From NCBI RefSeq assembly GCF_017745095.1, contig NZ_JAGHZZ010000005.1, forward strand, positions 178,245 through 242,244: 64,000 nucleotides of DNA, read 5' to 3'. Numbering within the stretch: the first letter of the stretch is position 1; every line of letters begins with the position of its first letter. The notes under the pieces are model-generated. The model did no database searches. It was not told where the DNA came from and saw nothing but the letters and a program-made list of their open reading frames with translations. The position numbers and the translations under genes were made by a program. The DNA is from Sporocytophaga sp. (GTDB taxonomy: Bacteria > Bacteroidota > Bacteroidia > Cytophagales > Cytophagaceae). Below are positions 25,806 to 35,033 of the stretch, one piece after another.

Positions 25806-27305
25806 ATGCATAAAAGTATCATTTATTTATTTGTATTGATTCTTCTGGTTAATATGGACCTTGGAGCATCCCCGGCATCGGTTTCCGGTATTGTTCTGGA
25901 TGCTGTTACCAAAGAACCTCTGCTTTATGCAAATATTGAGGTACAGGGTAAATCACGAGGTACTGTCACCAACAGCGAAGGGCGGTTTATACTTGATACT
26001 GAAGATCTAACACTGGGTGATACTATAGTTTTTTCATATATAGGCTATGAAACCATCAAAATCAGGCTGGAGGGATTAATGAAATCCGGTGAAGTATTGA
26101 TGCCTCAAGCCTCAGGCCTTCTTAATGAAATTCAGATAATTGCCCAAAAATTATCAGTCGAAGAAATATTAAAAAAAGTAAAAGAAAATTTTAATAAGAA
26201 TCATCGCGCATCTTTTGATAAAAAGCATTTATTTTTTCATAGTTATGAAAGAACACCTTTTAACAAAGATAATCAACTGGTTTTGAAAAAGTCCGACTTT
26301 GTTGGTTTGGACAAAGCTACCTTTAATGAGCTATTTAAAAAGATTCCTTCGGAGATTGTAGAATATGAAGATGTAATAGTAAACCTTTATGGAAATGGAA
26401 CAACTTATAAATTGATCCCTGAAAAGGCGATTTCTCTTGAAGACGGGTCTCAGAAATCTCTTCTTAAGGAGTTTGAAGACAAACTGGATACCTTTTTCAG
26501 CGATATTGAGAAAAGCAGAGAAAATGAAGATATCTATTATAAAATCAGAACAGGGATCTTAAGTAAAAAATTTAATAACGAAGAGACTGATGAACCCACC
26601 TGGACTACCAATAAAAACGACACTCTCAACTATACTGTAAATACCAACCTTGTAAAAAGTGAAATTATATACCTGCTGAAGGAATATACCCTAGCCGAAA
26701 GTAAAAACTGGGAATTTATAAATAATACTAGAAAGTATAATTATACAATGGATGACATAACCATTGTCGATGATGAGCCTGTGTACAAAATTCATTTTCT
26801 CCCCCAAAAACAAGGGCTATTTGAAGGAACAATGTATATTTCAACTTCTTCATTTGCGGTATTAAAGTTGGATTTTGCTTTTGCAAAAGGTAAGAAAAGT
26901 GAAAATTTTAAATTACTTGGAGTAGGGCACTCTATGAATTTTAAAGAGGCTCATATTATTTTTCAAAAAGGTAAAACTGCTTATTTCCCCAAATTTATCA
27001 GTGTAAAACAAAACGAATTTGCATCTATTGACAGGAGCTTTTCGATTACTAAAAAGGAAAAAAGATTTTTCATAGACAAAGAATTAAGTGAAATGAAACT
27101 GGATGTGGAATTGTCTTTTAACTCCGAAAGCAAATGGGAACTACTTGTAATGGATGCGGAGGATATTGATGAGTCAGCATACAATCGAATATTACAACCT
27201 GCTACCATGAAGTTTAAAAAGGAATATGCCTATAATTCTGAAATGTGGAAGAGCAGGACTATTCTGGTTCCATCTTCAGAATTGAAGAAGTATCAAAATA
27301 AATGA
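25806..27305 (+). CDS. Carboxypeptidase-regulatory-like domain protein, DUF5686-related
   Basis: Exported protein of 499 aa starting at ATG 25806 (MHKSIIYLFVLILLVNMDLGA signal peptide). Residues about 22-100 form a CarboxypepD_reg-like beta-sandwich (VSGIVLDAVTKEPLLYANIEVQGKSRGTVTNSEGRF). The remainder begins EIQIIAQKLSVEEILKKVKENF, the characteristic transition of DUF5686-type proteins, but it ends without the C-terminal beta-barrel seen in the 843-aa relative at 48623. It is probably a periplasmic or outer-membrane-associated protein. No enzymatic residues are visible. A small frameshifted membrane protein gene follows 12 bp later, perhaps in the same transcript. Confidence 0.75.
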   Translation: MHKSIIYLFVLILLVNMDLGASPASVSGIVLDAVTKEPLLYANIEVQGKSRGTVTNSEGRFILDTEDLTLGDTIVFSYIGYETIKIRLEGLMKSGEVLMPQASGLLNEIQIIAQKLSVEEILKKVKENFNKNHRASFDKKHLFFHSYERTPFNKDNQLVLKKSDFVGLDKATFNELFKKIPSEIVEYEDVIVNLYGNGTTYKLIPEKAISLEDGSQKSLLKEFEDKLDTFFSDIEKSRENEDIYYKIRTGILSKKFNNEETDEPTWTTNKNDTLNYTVNTNLVKSEIIYLLKEYTLAESKNWEFINNTRKYNYTMDDITIVDDEPVYKIHFLPQKQGLFEGTMYISTSSFAVLKLDFAFAKGKKSENFKLLGVGHSMNFKEAHIIFQKGKTAYFPKFISVKQNEFASIDRSFSITKKEKRFFIDKELSEMKLDVELSFNSESKWELLVMDAEDIDESAYNRILQPATMKFKKEYAYNSEMWKSRTILVPSSELKKYQNK

Positions 27306-27317
27306 CAAGATTGAAAG

Positions 27318-27525
27318 ATGGAGTTTTTTGAGCTTATCAGTGAGACAATTTTTAGTGAATTTGTTTATGGACTGTTTCGTATTATCGGAGCATGTTTCAG
27401 ATTTTTGTTTTTAAGGAGATATAAATTTAGAGAAATTCTAAGTCAGGATTGGAATGGGTTGGGTGGGATTATTGGCTGTTTTAATAATAGTCAGTTTTAT
27501 AATTTGGTTTGCTAAACTTTGTTAG
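27318..27525 (+). pseudogene. Small membrane protein gene with a one-base frameshift
   Basis: The frame starting at ATG 27318 encodes a coherent membrane-associated N-terminus (MEFFELISETIFSEFVYGLF, then FRFLFLRRYKFREILSQDWNG). It then runs into an unlikely tail and stops at 27515. Deleting one G of the GGG at 27456-27458 restores a 68-residue protein ending NGWVGLLAVLIIVSFIIWFAK with a clear transmembrane helix and a stop at 27523-27525. This is either a real inactivating or phase-variable insertion or a sequencing error in a G run. The family is not recognised. It follows the DUF5686-related gene by 12 bp. Confidence 0.65.
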
Positions 27526-27568
27526 CCGAAATAAATTTAAATTAATTTTCCTTTTTAAGATATTATTT

Positions 27569-27596
27569 TAAATTTGTAGTCATCTGATGATATGAT
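27569..27596 (+). promoter_or_regulatory. Promoter -7 box and operator of the FadR-family gene
   Basis: TAAATTTG (27569-27576) matches TAnnTTTG. It is followed at once by ATCTGATGATATGAT (27582-27596), a degenerate copy of the perfect palindrome found before the next gene. The operator overlaps the expected start site and the start codon, as for an autorepressor. Confidence 0.45.
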
Positions 27597-28263
27597 GAGT
27601 ATTCCTACACCAATAAAACGCCAAAACCTTGCAGAGGAAGTTGTAAATCTTCTGAAGCAAAAAATCAGTTCCGGTGAATATACGGAAGGGCAAAAATTGC
27701 CTTCAGAACCTGAGTTGATGCAGCTTTTTGGTGTAGGCAGGTCTACAATCAGAGAGGCAATACGGATATTAGCGAATACAGGAATGGTGAGAGTGCAACA
27801 GGGGGCAGGTACATTTGTAGAAAGTCATCCTGTTATTGCAGAGCCTTTATCAAAGAGGCTTCAAAGAGAAAATGGAAACGACCTGAATGAGGTTCGTCAG
27901 TTGCTTGAGTTGAAAATTGCTGAAAAAGCAGCAATGTTTCGTTCTGATAAGGATATTGAAAAAATGAAATACTTCCTGGATCTAAGAAAGGGAGCGGCTT
28001 TTGCTAACAATACAGAAAAGTGTATTGAAACTGATATTAACTTTCATATCAGTATTGCAGAAGCTAGTCAAAACGATATTCTGGCTGATTTATACAAGAC
28101 ATTTACCACTGAGATGAAAAAGTCTTTTCAGGAATCTTATGTAAATACAGAATCGTTCCTCGAAACTCAGTCAATGCATGAAGCTCTTCTTCAGTCAATT
28201 ATTGATAAAGATTCTCAAAAGGCCTGGTACTGGGCAGCTTATATTACCAATCAGTGCAAATAA
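27592..28263 (+). CDS. FadR-subfamily GntR transcriptional regulator
   Basis: GntR-family regulator, 223 aa. The N-terminal winged helix has LAEEVVNLLKQKISSGEYTEGQKLPSEPELMQLFGVGRSTIREAIRILANTGMVRVQQGAGTFV, which is diagnostic. The C-terminal FCD domain is all-helical with metal/ligand residues in TDINFHISIAEASQND and the final SMHEALLQSIIDKDSQKAWYWAAYI. FadR-type regulators sense small carboxylates. Palindromes at 27582-27596 and 28282-28296 flank the gene, and an exporter gene follows 49 bp later on the same strand, so it probably represses itself and the exporter until a ligand binds. Confidence 0.92.
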   Translation: MMSIPTPIKRQNLAEEVVNLLKQKISSGEYTEGQKLPSEPELMQLFGVGRSTIREAIRILANTGMVRVQQGAGTFVESHPVIAEPLSKRLQRENGNDLNEVRQLLELKIAEKAAMFRSDKDIEKMKYFLDLRKGAAFANNTEKCIETDINFHISIAEASQNDILADLYKTFTTEMKKSFQESYVNTESFLETQSMHEALLQSIIDKDSQKAWYWAAYITNQCK

Positions 28264-28281
28264 AAATTTTTAACCTTAAAC

Positions 28282-28296
28282 ATCAGATGATCTGAT
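28282..28296. promoter_or_regulatory. Palindromic operator before the exporter gene
   Basis: ATCAGAT-G-ATCTGAT is a perfect 15-bp palindrome 17 bp upstream of the MFS gene start. A related, degenerate copy precedes the regulator gene, so both are probably bound by the FadR-family protein. Confidence 0.6.
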
Positions 28297-28312
28297 TAAT
28301 CAAAATTGAATT

Positions 28313-29518
28313 ATGAAAAATTCCGAGGATTTAGTTGCTTCCAAAGAAGCTATGCAAAGCACTGTTATGGTGATTTTGTTAGGAATAAGTTTTTCCCACA
28401 TGTTAAATGATACCATTCAATCTCTGATTCCCTCTATTTATCCTCTTGTGAAAAACTCCCTTCATCTTAGTTTTGCTCAACTGGGTCTTATTACGCTTAC
28501 ATTTCAGCTTACATCATCCGTATTGCAGCCATTTGTAGGCTATTACACGGATCTTAATCCTAAACCCAATTCACTCGCTATTGGAATGGGATTTACTCTT
28601 ATAGGTCTTATTTTATTATCTCTTTCTTCCACTTATCCTATGATCTTGGTTTCTGTAGGTCTTGTGGGAGTTGGTTCTGCCATATTTCACCCGGAAGCTT
28701 CAAGGCTAGCTTATATGGCATCAGGAGGTAAGAGGGGCTTCGCTCAGTCTCTGTTTCAGGTGGGTGGAAATGCTGGCAGTGCGATTGGACCTTTGCTTGC
28801 AGCTTCTATTATAGTACCTTATGGGCAATCCAAGATTATTTGGTTTTCTCTTATTGCTTTGGTTGCAATTATCGTTTTGTTTAACCTAGGAATATGGTAT
28901 AAGAATAATGGCCTTAACAGAATTAAGAAACAGAAAAAAGAGGCTGAAGTAAGGTCTTTGCCAAAATGGACTGTCATATTTTCCTTGGGAATACTGATTA
29001 TGCTCATCTTTTCAAAGTACTTCTACATGGCAAGTATGAGCAGTTATTTTACCTTTTATCTGATAAATAAATTTCATGTGTCGATTCAGACTGCTCAGGT
29101 ATATTTGTTCATCTTCCTTGTATCTGTTGCTGCTGGCACTTTGATTGGTGGGCCTGTTGGAGATAAAATTGGCCGTAAATATGTAATCTGGATTTCAATA
29201 CTTGGTGTCGCTCCGTTTACGTTATTATTACCTTATGCAAACCTACAATGGACTGCAGTACTGATCAGCTGTATCGGATTGATATTGTCTTCCGCATTCT
29301 CAGCTATTCTTGTGTATGCACAAGAATTAATGCCTGGTAAGGTAGGGATGATCTCTGGCCTGTTCTTCGGACTGGCATTTGCAATGGGAGGAATAGGCTC
29401 GGCTATTCTAGGAAAACTTATAGATATTTCAGGTATCGAATATGTCTTCCAATTGTGTTCGTTCCTTCCTTTAATTGGATTGATTACGGCATTTTTGCCT
29501 AATCTGGAAAAGAAATAA
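28313..29518 (+). CDS. Fosmidomycin-resistance-like MFS exporter (Fsr type)
   Basis: Twelve-helix major facilitator, 401 aa. The start SFSHMLNDTIQSLIPSIYPLVKNSLHLSFAQLGLI and the block GVGSAIFHPEASRLAYMASGGKRGFAQSLFQVGGNAGSAIGPLL are signatures of the Fsr/YfnC group, which pumps out fosmidomycin and probably natural organic acids or aromatic compounds. It follows a FadR-type regulator with a palindromic operator between, and a nucleotidase gene 37 bp downstream. The physiological substrate is not known, and drug resistance is not implied. Confidence 0.88.
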   Translation: MKNSEDLVASKEAMQSTVMVILLGISFSHMLNDTIQSLIPSIYPLVKNSLHLSFAQLGLITLTFQLTSSVLQPFVGYYTDLNPKPNSLAIGMGFTLIGLILLSLSSTYPMILVSVGLVGVGSAIFHPEASRLAYMASGGKRGFAQSLFQVGGNAGSAIGPLLAASIIVPYGQSKIIWFSLIALVAIIVLFNLGIWYKNNGLNRIKKQKKEAEVRSLPKWTVIFSLGILIMLIFSKYFYMASMSSYFTFYLINKFHVSIQTAQVYLFIFLVSVAAGTLIGGPVGDKIGRKYVIWISILGVAPFTLLLPYANLQWTAVLISCIGLILSSAFSAILVYAQELMPGKVGMISGLFFGLAFAMGGIGSAILGKLIDISGIEYVFQLCSFLPLIGLITAFLPNLEKK

Positions 29519-29555
29519 TACTATTTGATAATAAATTAATTTTGAAAGTATCAAT

Positions 29556-30098
29556 ATGAAGGTCAGGAAAACCATTGCAATTGACATGGACAATGTTATT
29601 GCTGACGTTGAGTCGCATTATATAGATTGGTATGAAAAAGAAAATGGAGTAAGAGTTGACAGAAACTCATTGAGCGGAATACCTGAAACGGAAGCCTTGC
29701 CGGATAAAACAGCAGTCATGAGATACTTATTTACTCCAGGCTTTTTTCGCACTATACCTGTAATGAAGGGAGCAAAAGAAGCCTTACAAATTCTTTCTGG
29801 AAATTATGAAATATTCATAGTATCTGCAGCAATGCAATTCCCCCAGTCTTTAAGTGAAAAATACGAATGGCTAGCAGAACATTTTCCCACTATAAACTGG
29901 AAGAACATCGTGTTGTGTGGAGATAAGTCTGTTATCAAAACCGATTATATGATTGATGATCACATAAAGAACCTGGATTATTTTAAAGGTAAACCATTAC
30001 TTTTTACAGCAAGTCATAATGTCCACGTCACTCATCATGTAAGACTGAAAGACTGGAATGATGCTCTAGGTTATTTTGAAAATGAACAAAACCGTTAG
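29556..30098 (+). CDS. 5'(3')-deoxyribonucleotidase-like HAD phosphatase
   Basis: HAD-superfamily phosphatase of the 5'-nucleotidase C (NT5C) group, 180 aa. Motif I is IAIDMDNVIADV with the nucleophile Asp and general acid Asp. Motif II is in IFIVSAAMQFP. Motif III/IV is NIVLCGDKSVIKTDYMIDDHIKNLDYF, with the metal-binding Asp pair. Members dephosphorylate deoxynucleoside monophosphates and help keep dNTP pools balanced. It is cytosolic with no signal peptide. Distance to the upstream MFS gene (37 bp) allows co-transcription, but a functional link is unclear. Confidence 0.85.
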   Translation: MKVRKTIAIDMDNVIADVESHYIDWYEKENGVRVDRNSLSGIPETEALPDKTAVMRYLFTPGFFRTIPVMKGAKEALQILSGNYEIFIVSAAMQFPQSLSEKYEWLAEHFPTINWKNIVLCGDKSVIKTDYMIDDHIKNLDYFKGKPLLFTASHNVHVTHHVRLKDWNDALGYFENEQNR

Positions 30099-30127
30099 CT
30101 GAATAAAATCTAAATACATATAAAATA

Positions 30128-30172
30128 AAAAATTCCCACTCATAGTTAATGAAAACTAAGTGGGAATTTTTC
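30128..30172. terminator. Bidirectional terminator
   Basis: AAAATTCCCACT / AGTGGGAATTTT with long A and T runs, between the nucleotidase gene and the convergent GH16 gene. Confidence 0.9.
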
Positions 30173-30185
30173 ATTTAAAACAGAT

Positions 30186-32195
30186 TTACTTTTTGAATAT
30201 ATTTCTTGTGTAACAGTGGCTTTCTGTTACTAAATTTAAATAATAAACTCCTGGAAGCAGTTCGCTTCCTATGCTCAATTCATTGGCGTGTATGTCTTTG
30301 GTGTAGAAAATTTCTTTTCCTTCTGAATTAAATAATCTTACACTTAAAATTTTCTCAGGTCTTTCCATTGATATTTTCAAATCAGATGAAAACGGATTTG
30401 GAAAGATGAACAGTTGGTTATTATTATCAGAGACTTGGATGGCGCTCACAGTACTTATTGAAACGGATATTGTATTAGATTTCGATGTTTGGCCTTTGTT
30501 GTCTTTTGCAATGGCAAAAATATCATATTTTCCATCATTAGATTCAGTCCAAAGCATTGAATACGGCGGCTGGGAAATTGTGCCTATTAAATTGTTTCTA
30601 CTATAAAACTCTATACTTGCAATACTGCCATCAGAGTCATTTGCTGTTGTTTTAATATTGATTGAAGCAGGAGCATTGAATACACTGTTATTTGTTGGTT
30701 CTATAATCGAAATTGTTGGTAAGGAATTAACACTAATTTGAAGGGGAGAGGAAACTGTGCTTGCGTCTGTATTATCAAAAGCCTTTGCAGTAATGGTGTG
30801 GTTTCCAGCTGATACATTGGTTAATGAAAAACTATATGGCACATCATTATCAGTTCCCAAAAGGGAAGACCCATCATAGAACTCTACTTTGGTTATAGTG
30901 CCATCAGGGTCTGTTGCATTAGCATTAATGACAAATGATCCGGGAGCATTAATTATCTGGCTGTTTTCAGGATCTATGATAGTTATAACCGGAGGAAGAT
31001 TATTTAATTTGTAAAGAAAAAAATCATCTCCACAAGCGCTTCCTGTACCGGATTGTTTATACCAAAATACAATTGCACTGGTATTGGAACTTCCTGTAGT
31101 AAAGACCACAGAATCTTTAGTAAGCGAAGTACTACTTATAGTTTTGGTAATCTGATTTCCGCCATAATTCTTGACACCAAACATTGCTGATTCTCCAGAG
31201 GTATTTACTTTTCCATATCCTCCGAATACATATCTGGTATTAGGTTCTAGCGTAACTGACCTTTCAATGCTGACAGGATTTCCTGAGAGCTTTACACCAT
31301 AATTACCAGCCCTTTTGCAATCAGTGGTTACCGTCGCATTATTCCAAGGTCCCCATGGAGAAAGGCTGCCTGTTTCAAAATCAAAATTTGCAGATTCATT
31401 TGCCTTCCATACTCTTACCCAATCGCACTGGAATAAGGCAGGCCATTGAGCATTTGCAAGGGGAGTGGGAGCCCAGCCATCTATTGCAAGGTTAATAATC
31501 ATATACATGTTTTTACCTTGTGCAGCCTCTGATCTGTTTGTATAAGAATTAAGCAGCTGTCCATCGAAATAAAACTTCATATATGTTGGTCCCCATTCTA
31601 CTCCGTAAGTATGAAAAGCTTGTGATTTGTCTGGTCCGGTATGAGTAGTTCCAAATGATTTCTCATTCTGCCAATCCGGGCCATAGTGGTAATAGTAGTG
31701 GTGGACTTTGCGATCGTCTGGAATTTCCAGAATATCAATTTCCGGAGGCCAAGCTCCATCGGCATTCAATGTCCAGAATGCTGGCCATGTTCCTGATGTA
31801 GATGGAGCTTTGAATCTTCCTTCAATATATCCATAAGTTGTCTCGAATTTTCCTTTTGAATGGATAGCCCCGCTGGTATAATCAAAGCTGAGGTAACCAA
31901 AATCAGGATATTTATCAGTTCCTGCAGGTGCGTTGGGGTGTCTTTTATTTATTGCTTTTAAGCTGAGAATTCCATCTTTGAGAGTGACCATTGAGTCTGT
32001 CATATAAGCCCTGTGGTTATGGGTATTCCCCCAAGGATAATTATACCCCCATTTAGATTGATCCAACTTTGTGCCGTCAAAATTATCTTCAAATACAAGC
32101 TTCCAGTTGGCTGAAGCGCCAGGTGGTTGAGCATTTGAAAATTGGAAGTATAAAATATTAATTAAAATCCATATGGAGCAGTTTTTCCTGTTCAT
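30186..32195 (-). CDS. Secreted GH16 beta-glucanase with carbohydrate-binding and Ig-like modules, T9SS
   Basis: 669-residue exported glycanase. Signal peptide about 1-22; GH16 domain about 28-265 with the catalytic motif E152-I-D154-I-L-E157 (nucleophile and acid/base) in WPPEIDILEIPDD, preceded by AFWTLNADG. This suits a laminarinase or beta-1,3(4)-glucanase. Residues about 268-395 form a CBM4/9-like beta-sandwich (NFDFETGSLSPWGPWNNATV). Two Ig-like domains follow (about 400-490 and 493-580; each with VEFYDG or IEFYSR and LLGT or LIGT). The end is a type IX sorting domain (FIFPNPFSSDLKISM ... GVYYLNLVTE). It lies downstream of the GH5 gene on the same strand but behind a terminator, so is likely separately expressed. 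Confidence 0.93.
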   Translation of the reverse strand: MNRKNCSIWILINILYFQFSNAQPPGASANWKLVFEDNFDGTKLDQSKWGYNYPWGNTHNHRAYMTDSMVTLKDGILSLKAINKRHPNAPAGTDKYPDFGYLSFDYTSGAIHSKGKFETTYGYIEGRFKAPSTSGTWPAFWTLNADGAWPPEIDILEIPDDRKVHHYYYHYGPDWQNEKSFGTTHTGPDKSQAFHTYGVEWGPTYMKFYFDGQLLNSYTNRSEAAQGKNMYMIINLAIDGWAPTPLANAQWPALFQCDWVRVWKANESANFDFETGSLSPWGPWNNATVTTDCKRAGNYGVKLSGNPVSIERSVTLEPNTRYVFGGYGKVNTSGESAMFGVKNYGGNQITKTISSTSLTKDSVVFTTGSSNTSAIVFWYKQSGTGSACGDDFFLYKLNNLPPVITIIDPENSQIINAPGSFVINANATDPDGTITKVEFYDGSSLLGTDNDVPYSFSLTNVSAGNHTITAKAFDNTDASTVSSPLQISVNSLPTISIIEPTNNSVFNAPASINIKTTANDSDGSIASIEFYSRNNLIGTISQPPYSMLWTESNDGKYDIFAIAKDNKGQTSKSNTISVSISTVSAIQVSDNNNQLFIFPNPFSSDLKISMERPEKILSVRLFNSEGKEIFYTKDIHANELSIGSELLPGVYYLNLVTESHCYTRNIFKK

Positions 32196-32291
32196 ATTTT
32201 GTTAGATCTGTTTAGGTCCTTCTACATTACAAATTGGGAAGAAATTGGTAAACTGAATTGTTGAAAAAAAAGGTTTGGAGGATCTTAAATT

Positions 32292-32325
32292 AAAAAAGCC
32301 CCCCGATTTTCGGAGAGCCTTTTTA
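32292..32325 (-). terminator. Terminator of the GH5 gene
   Basis: On the minus strand, AAAAAGGCTCTCCGA folds against TCGGGGGGCTTTTTT with G-U pairs, followed by T residues, 20 bp after the GH5 stop. Confidence 0.8.
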
Positions 32326-32345
32326 ATATGGAAAGAAAATATAGT

Positions 32346-35033
32346 TTATTCGACTACAACTCTAACATGTTCAATACCATTTGCGCCTGTAAGCTCGAGC
32401 ATGTAGATGCCACGGGAAACATTTTGCAATGGTAGCTCTTCATTTAAGGCAGAAAGAGATTTTGTTTTAACAACATTTCCTGCCATGTCCATCATTACAA
32501 CTTTGTTGTAGGACATTGCTTCCTGTCTGATATTGATCAAGCCGTTTGCAGGCATTGGATAAACAGTTACTTTGCGTTCAGCTTTTACAGGTATTGAAGT
32601 AATAACCTCGAAAGCTTCAAAAGTCATATTATCAATGTTTGCATCAGGTCCGTCGATAACAAGTCTTATTACTTGTTTTCCTTGTTTCAGGGAAATCGGC
32701 TGAGTAGTTTTCAGAGTTGTGTAAGTTTGCCACCCACCTGTTGAAGCTAGAGAGAAATCAGAGTTTGGAATTTTTATACCGTTTTGTTCCAGATGCCATT
32801 TTCCGGTAGCACGTTCAGATGCGGCTTTGAAGCTTACATGATATGTTCCAGGATATTTCACATCTACAGTATAGTTTAACCATTCTCCCGTAGCTGTATA
32901 GCCTATATTCCAGTTGTTAGTAGTTCCTCCAGCTAGTTCAATGTCCACAGCCTCATTAGGTCTGTAATTTCCACCTGCTTCATTCGTGGTAGTTAGATCA
33001 TTATATGCAACTCCTTGTCCTCCTTTATCAAAGTTTTCAGCTTCGATAGTTCCTGGAATAGGATATGGTGTTCCAGAATAAGAATTCCCATCACATTCTG
33101 CTTGACCGGTATTGCCTCCAACGCATTTACCACATAGGTCAATAAATGCAGTACCTCCAGCAACACCATTACAATCGCAGCCAGTTTCAGGTACGCCACA
33201 ACCGCATTTTCCTGGTTTTGTTTTGTTCGGGTCATTCGGACAAAGATCAACATCTACATATTCTTCACAGGTCACAGCTTTAGTTTCATCATATCCAAGG
33301 CTGAAGTTATCAATGGTCCAGGTTCCTGTAAACGGATTTCTTGCATATACTCCGCTTACTTTTGGATTTACCCAAATAGTGATTTTGGTTACTTTAGAGA
33401 AATCAAAAGTTGTTTTGTCATATGTATCTTCCTGAGGGTTGCTATTCGTTCCAGGTGTTGTCGGAGGAGTTCTTTTAACTCCGTTTGTGAAATCAGCAAT
33501 GATAGTTTTGGTTGTACCATCTACCGGAACTATAAAACGATTGTAAGATCCTAAAGCACTGGCATTGATACTCTTTTCGTTAGCATCTACAAGTTCGATA
33601 TACAATGCTATGTCATTAGCTGAGTAATTTGTTTTTGTGAAGCTAACATCAAATTTTAGCACAGCATTGGCGCGAAGATCAATAGGTATATGCTTTGTAG
33701 CATCTAATTTCCCGAAGTCAAATCCGAAAGTAGAATAGTCTGGGTCAGCATTTATAGATGTGATTACAAGTTTTTCATTCTGAATTACAGCTGAATAAAC
33801 TTTACTTCCTTCTGAAGGCTTTTTCCAATAAGTAAAATATGGAACAGAATCTCTTGAGAAATCTGTTTTTACATAGGCTTGTTTGTTATTATATCCCTGG
33901 CAATAGTTTGTGTTGAACGTATTGGTAATAGGGCATCCATAAATGTTAAGATTAGATCCTGTTGAATTAGGACATACAGCAGGTTTAGGAGTAACTGGGA
34001 TAGTTACAGATCCGCAAGCTGTATAATTTTTGGTTTTTCTAAGTTCATCGTAGATAAGTTTTCCTGAATTACCTGAGTTATCTGTTCTGAAATTAATCCA
34101 TGATTCTGTAAGACAAGAACCCTCTTTTAACAATGAAGATGATTCAGTTTTATCTGAAAACTGCCAGTTAGCCCAGCTGATCTTATTTTGTTCTAATAAG
34201 GATAACCAGTCTCTGGAATTTCCAGAATTTATATTCCCAGCGCCACTTGCTTCTGTAGTCCCCCACTCTGAAACGAAGACAGGAAACTTAGCAGAAACTG
34301 CATCTTTCAAATAGTTTTTATACTGATCATGAGCTCCACTTCCTGCATAAAAATGCAAAGTGTACATTACATTCTTTGAATAATTTGCTGATAAAGGACT
34401 ATTTCTTGCCTGATCTATTCTGCTGCTCCATTCTGGCGTTCCTACAAGAATAACGGCATTTGGGTCATTGTTTCTAATTGCAGGAATAATATCCTGAGCA
34501 TAATTTTTAATCTGATCCCATGAAGTCCCACTATTCGGCTCATTACAGATTTCATAAATGACATGTTTTTTGTCCTTATATTTGCTGGACATCAAAGTGA
34601 AAAATGCCTTTGCCTGTGATTGATAGGTTCCGGGATTTCCATCCTTTAAAATATGCCAGTCAATAATTACATATATTCCATACTTTTCTGTAAGGCTTAC
34701 CATTTTGTCTATCCACTGATAATAAAAATCTTTATCAGTAGCTTGCGCAAAGCCCTTTGTGGCACCATCACTATTTTCAGTATAAATAGCAAGTCTCAGC
34801 AGGTCAGCCTTCCAATCTTGAGCAATTGCTTTAACTGAAGATTCAGTATAGCATTCCTGGTGAAACATCACCCCATGAGTACTTAGGCCACGTAGCTGTA
34901 TGGCTGTTCCGCATTCATTGACCAGTTTGCCATCAGTAACATTTAACCTCCCATTCATAGAAAGCGGTGTCTGAGCTCTGGAAAGCACTGCTATTAAAAG
35001 AAGCATGTGCATTACGAGTAGAGTTTTTTTCAT
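32346..35033 (-). CDS. Secreted multi-domain GH5 endoglucanase with CBM6 and T9SS domain
   Basis: 895-residue cellulase. Signal peptide about 1-20; GH5 catalytic domain about 25-340 with acid/base Glu165 in IYEICNEPN and nucleophile Glu256 in VFVSEWGT, plus IDWH and HFYAGSGA, the pattern of subfamily GH5_2. A beta-rich module follows at about 380-590 (FSRDSVPYFTYWKKPSEGSK ... TWTIDNFSLGYDE), possibly a carbohydrate-binding domain. Residues about 595-655 are a Cys-rich linker with DLCPNDPNKTKPGKCGCG and DLCGKCVGGN, like calcium-binding thrombospondin type 3 repeats. A CBM6 follows (IPGTIEAENFDKGG ... NIDNMTFEAF), and last the type IX sorting domain. It should attack cellulose at the cell surface. 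Confidence 0.93.
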   Translation of the reverse strand: MKKTLLVMHMLLLIAVLSRAQTPLSMNGRLNVTDGKLVNECGTAIQLRGLSTHGVMFHQECYTESSVKAIAQDWKADLLRLAIYTENSDGATKGFAQATDKDFYYQWIDKMVSLTEKYGIYVIIDWHILKDGNPGTYQSQAKAFFTLMSSKYKDKKHVIYEICNEPNSGTSWDQIKNYAQDIIPAIRNNDPNAVILVGTPEWSSRIDQARNSPLSANYSKNVMYTLHFYAGSGAHDQYKNYLKDAVSAKFPVFVSEWGTTEASGAGNINSGNSRDWLSLLEQNKISWANWQFSDKTESSSLLKEGSCLTESWINFRTDNSGNSGKLIYDELRKTKNYTACGSVTIPVTPKPAVCPNSTGSNLNIYGCPITNTFNTNYCQGYNNKQAYVKTDFSRDSVPYFTYWKKPSEGSKVYSAVIQNEKLVITSINADPDYSTFGFDFGKLDATKHIPIDLRANAVLKFDVSFTKTNYSANDIALYIELVDANEKSINASALGSYNRFIVPVDGTTKTIIADFTNGVKRTPPTTPGTNSNPQEDTYDKTTFDFSKVTKITIWVNPKVSGVYARNPFTGTWTIDNFSLGYDETKAVTCEEYVDVDLCPNDPNKTKPGKCGCGVPETGCDCNGVAGGTAFIDLCGKCVGGNTGQAECDGNSYSGTPYPIPGTIEAENFDKGGQGVAYNDLTTTNEAGGNYRPNEAVDIELAGGTTNNWNIGYTATGEWLNYTVDVKYPGTYHVSFKAASERATGKWHLEQNGIKIPNSDFSLASTGGWQTYTTLKTTQPISLKQGKQVIRLVIDGPDANIDNMTFEAFEVITSIPVKAERKVTVYPMPANGLINIRQEAMSYNKVVMMDMAGNVVKTKSLSALNEELPLQNVSRGIYMLELTGANGIEHVRVVVE

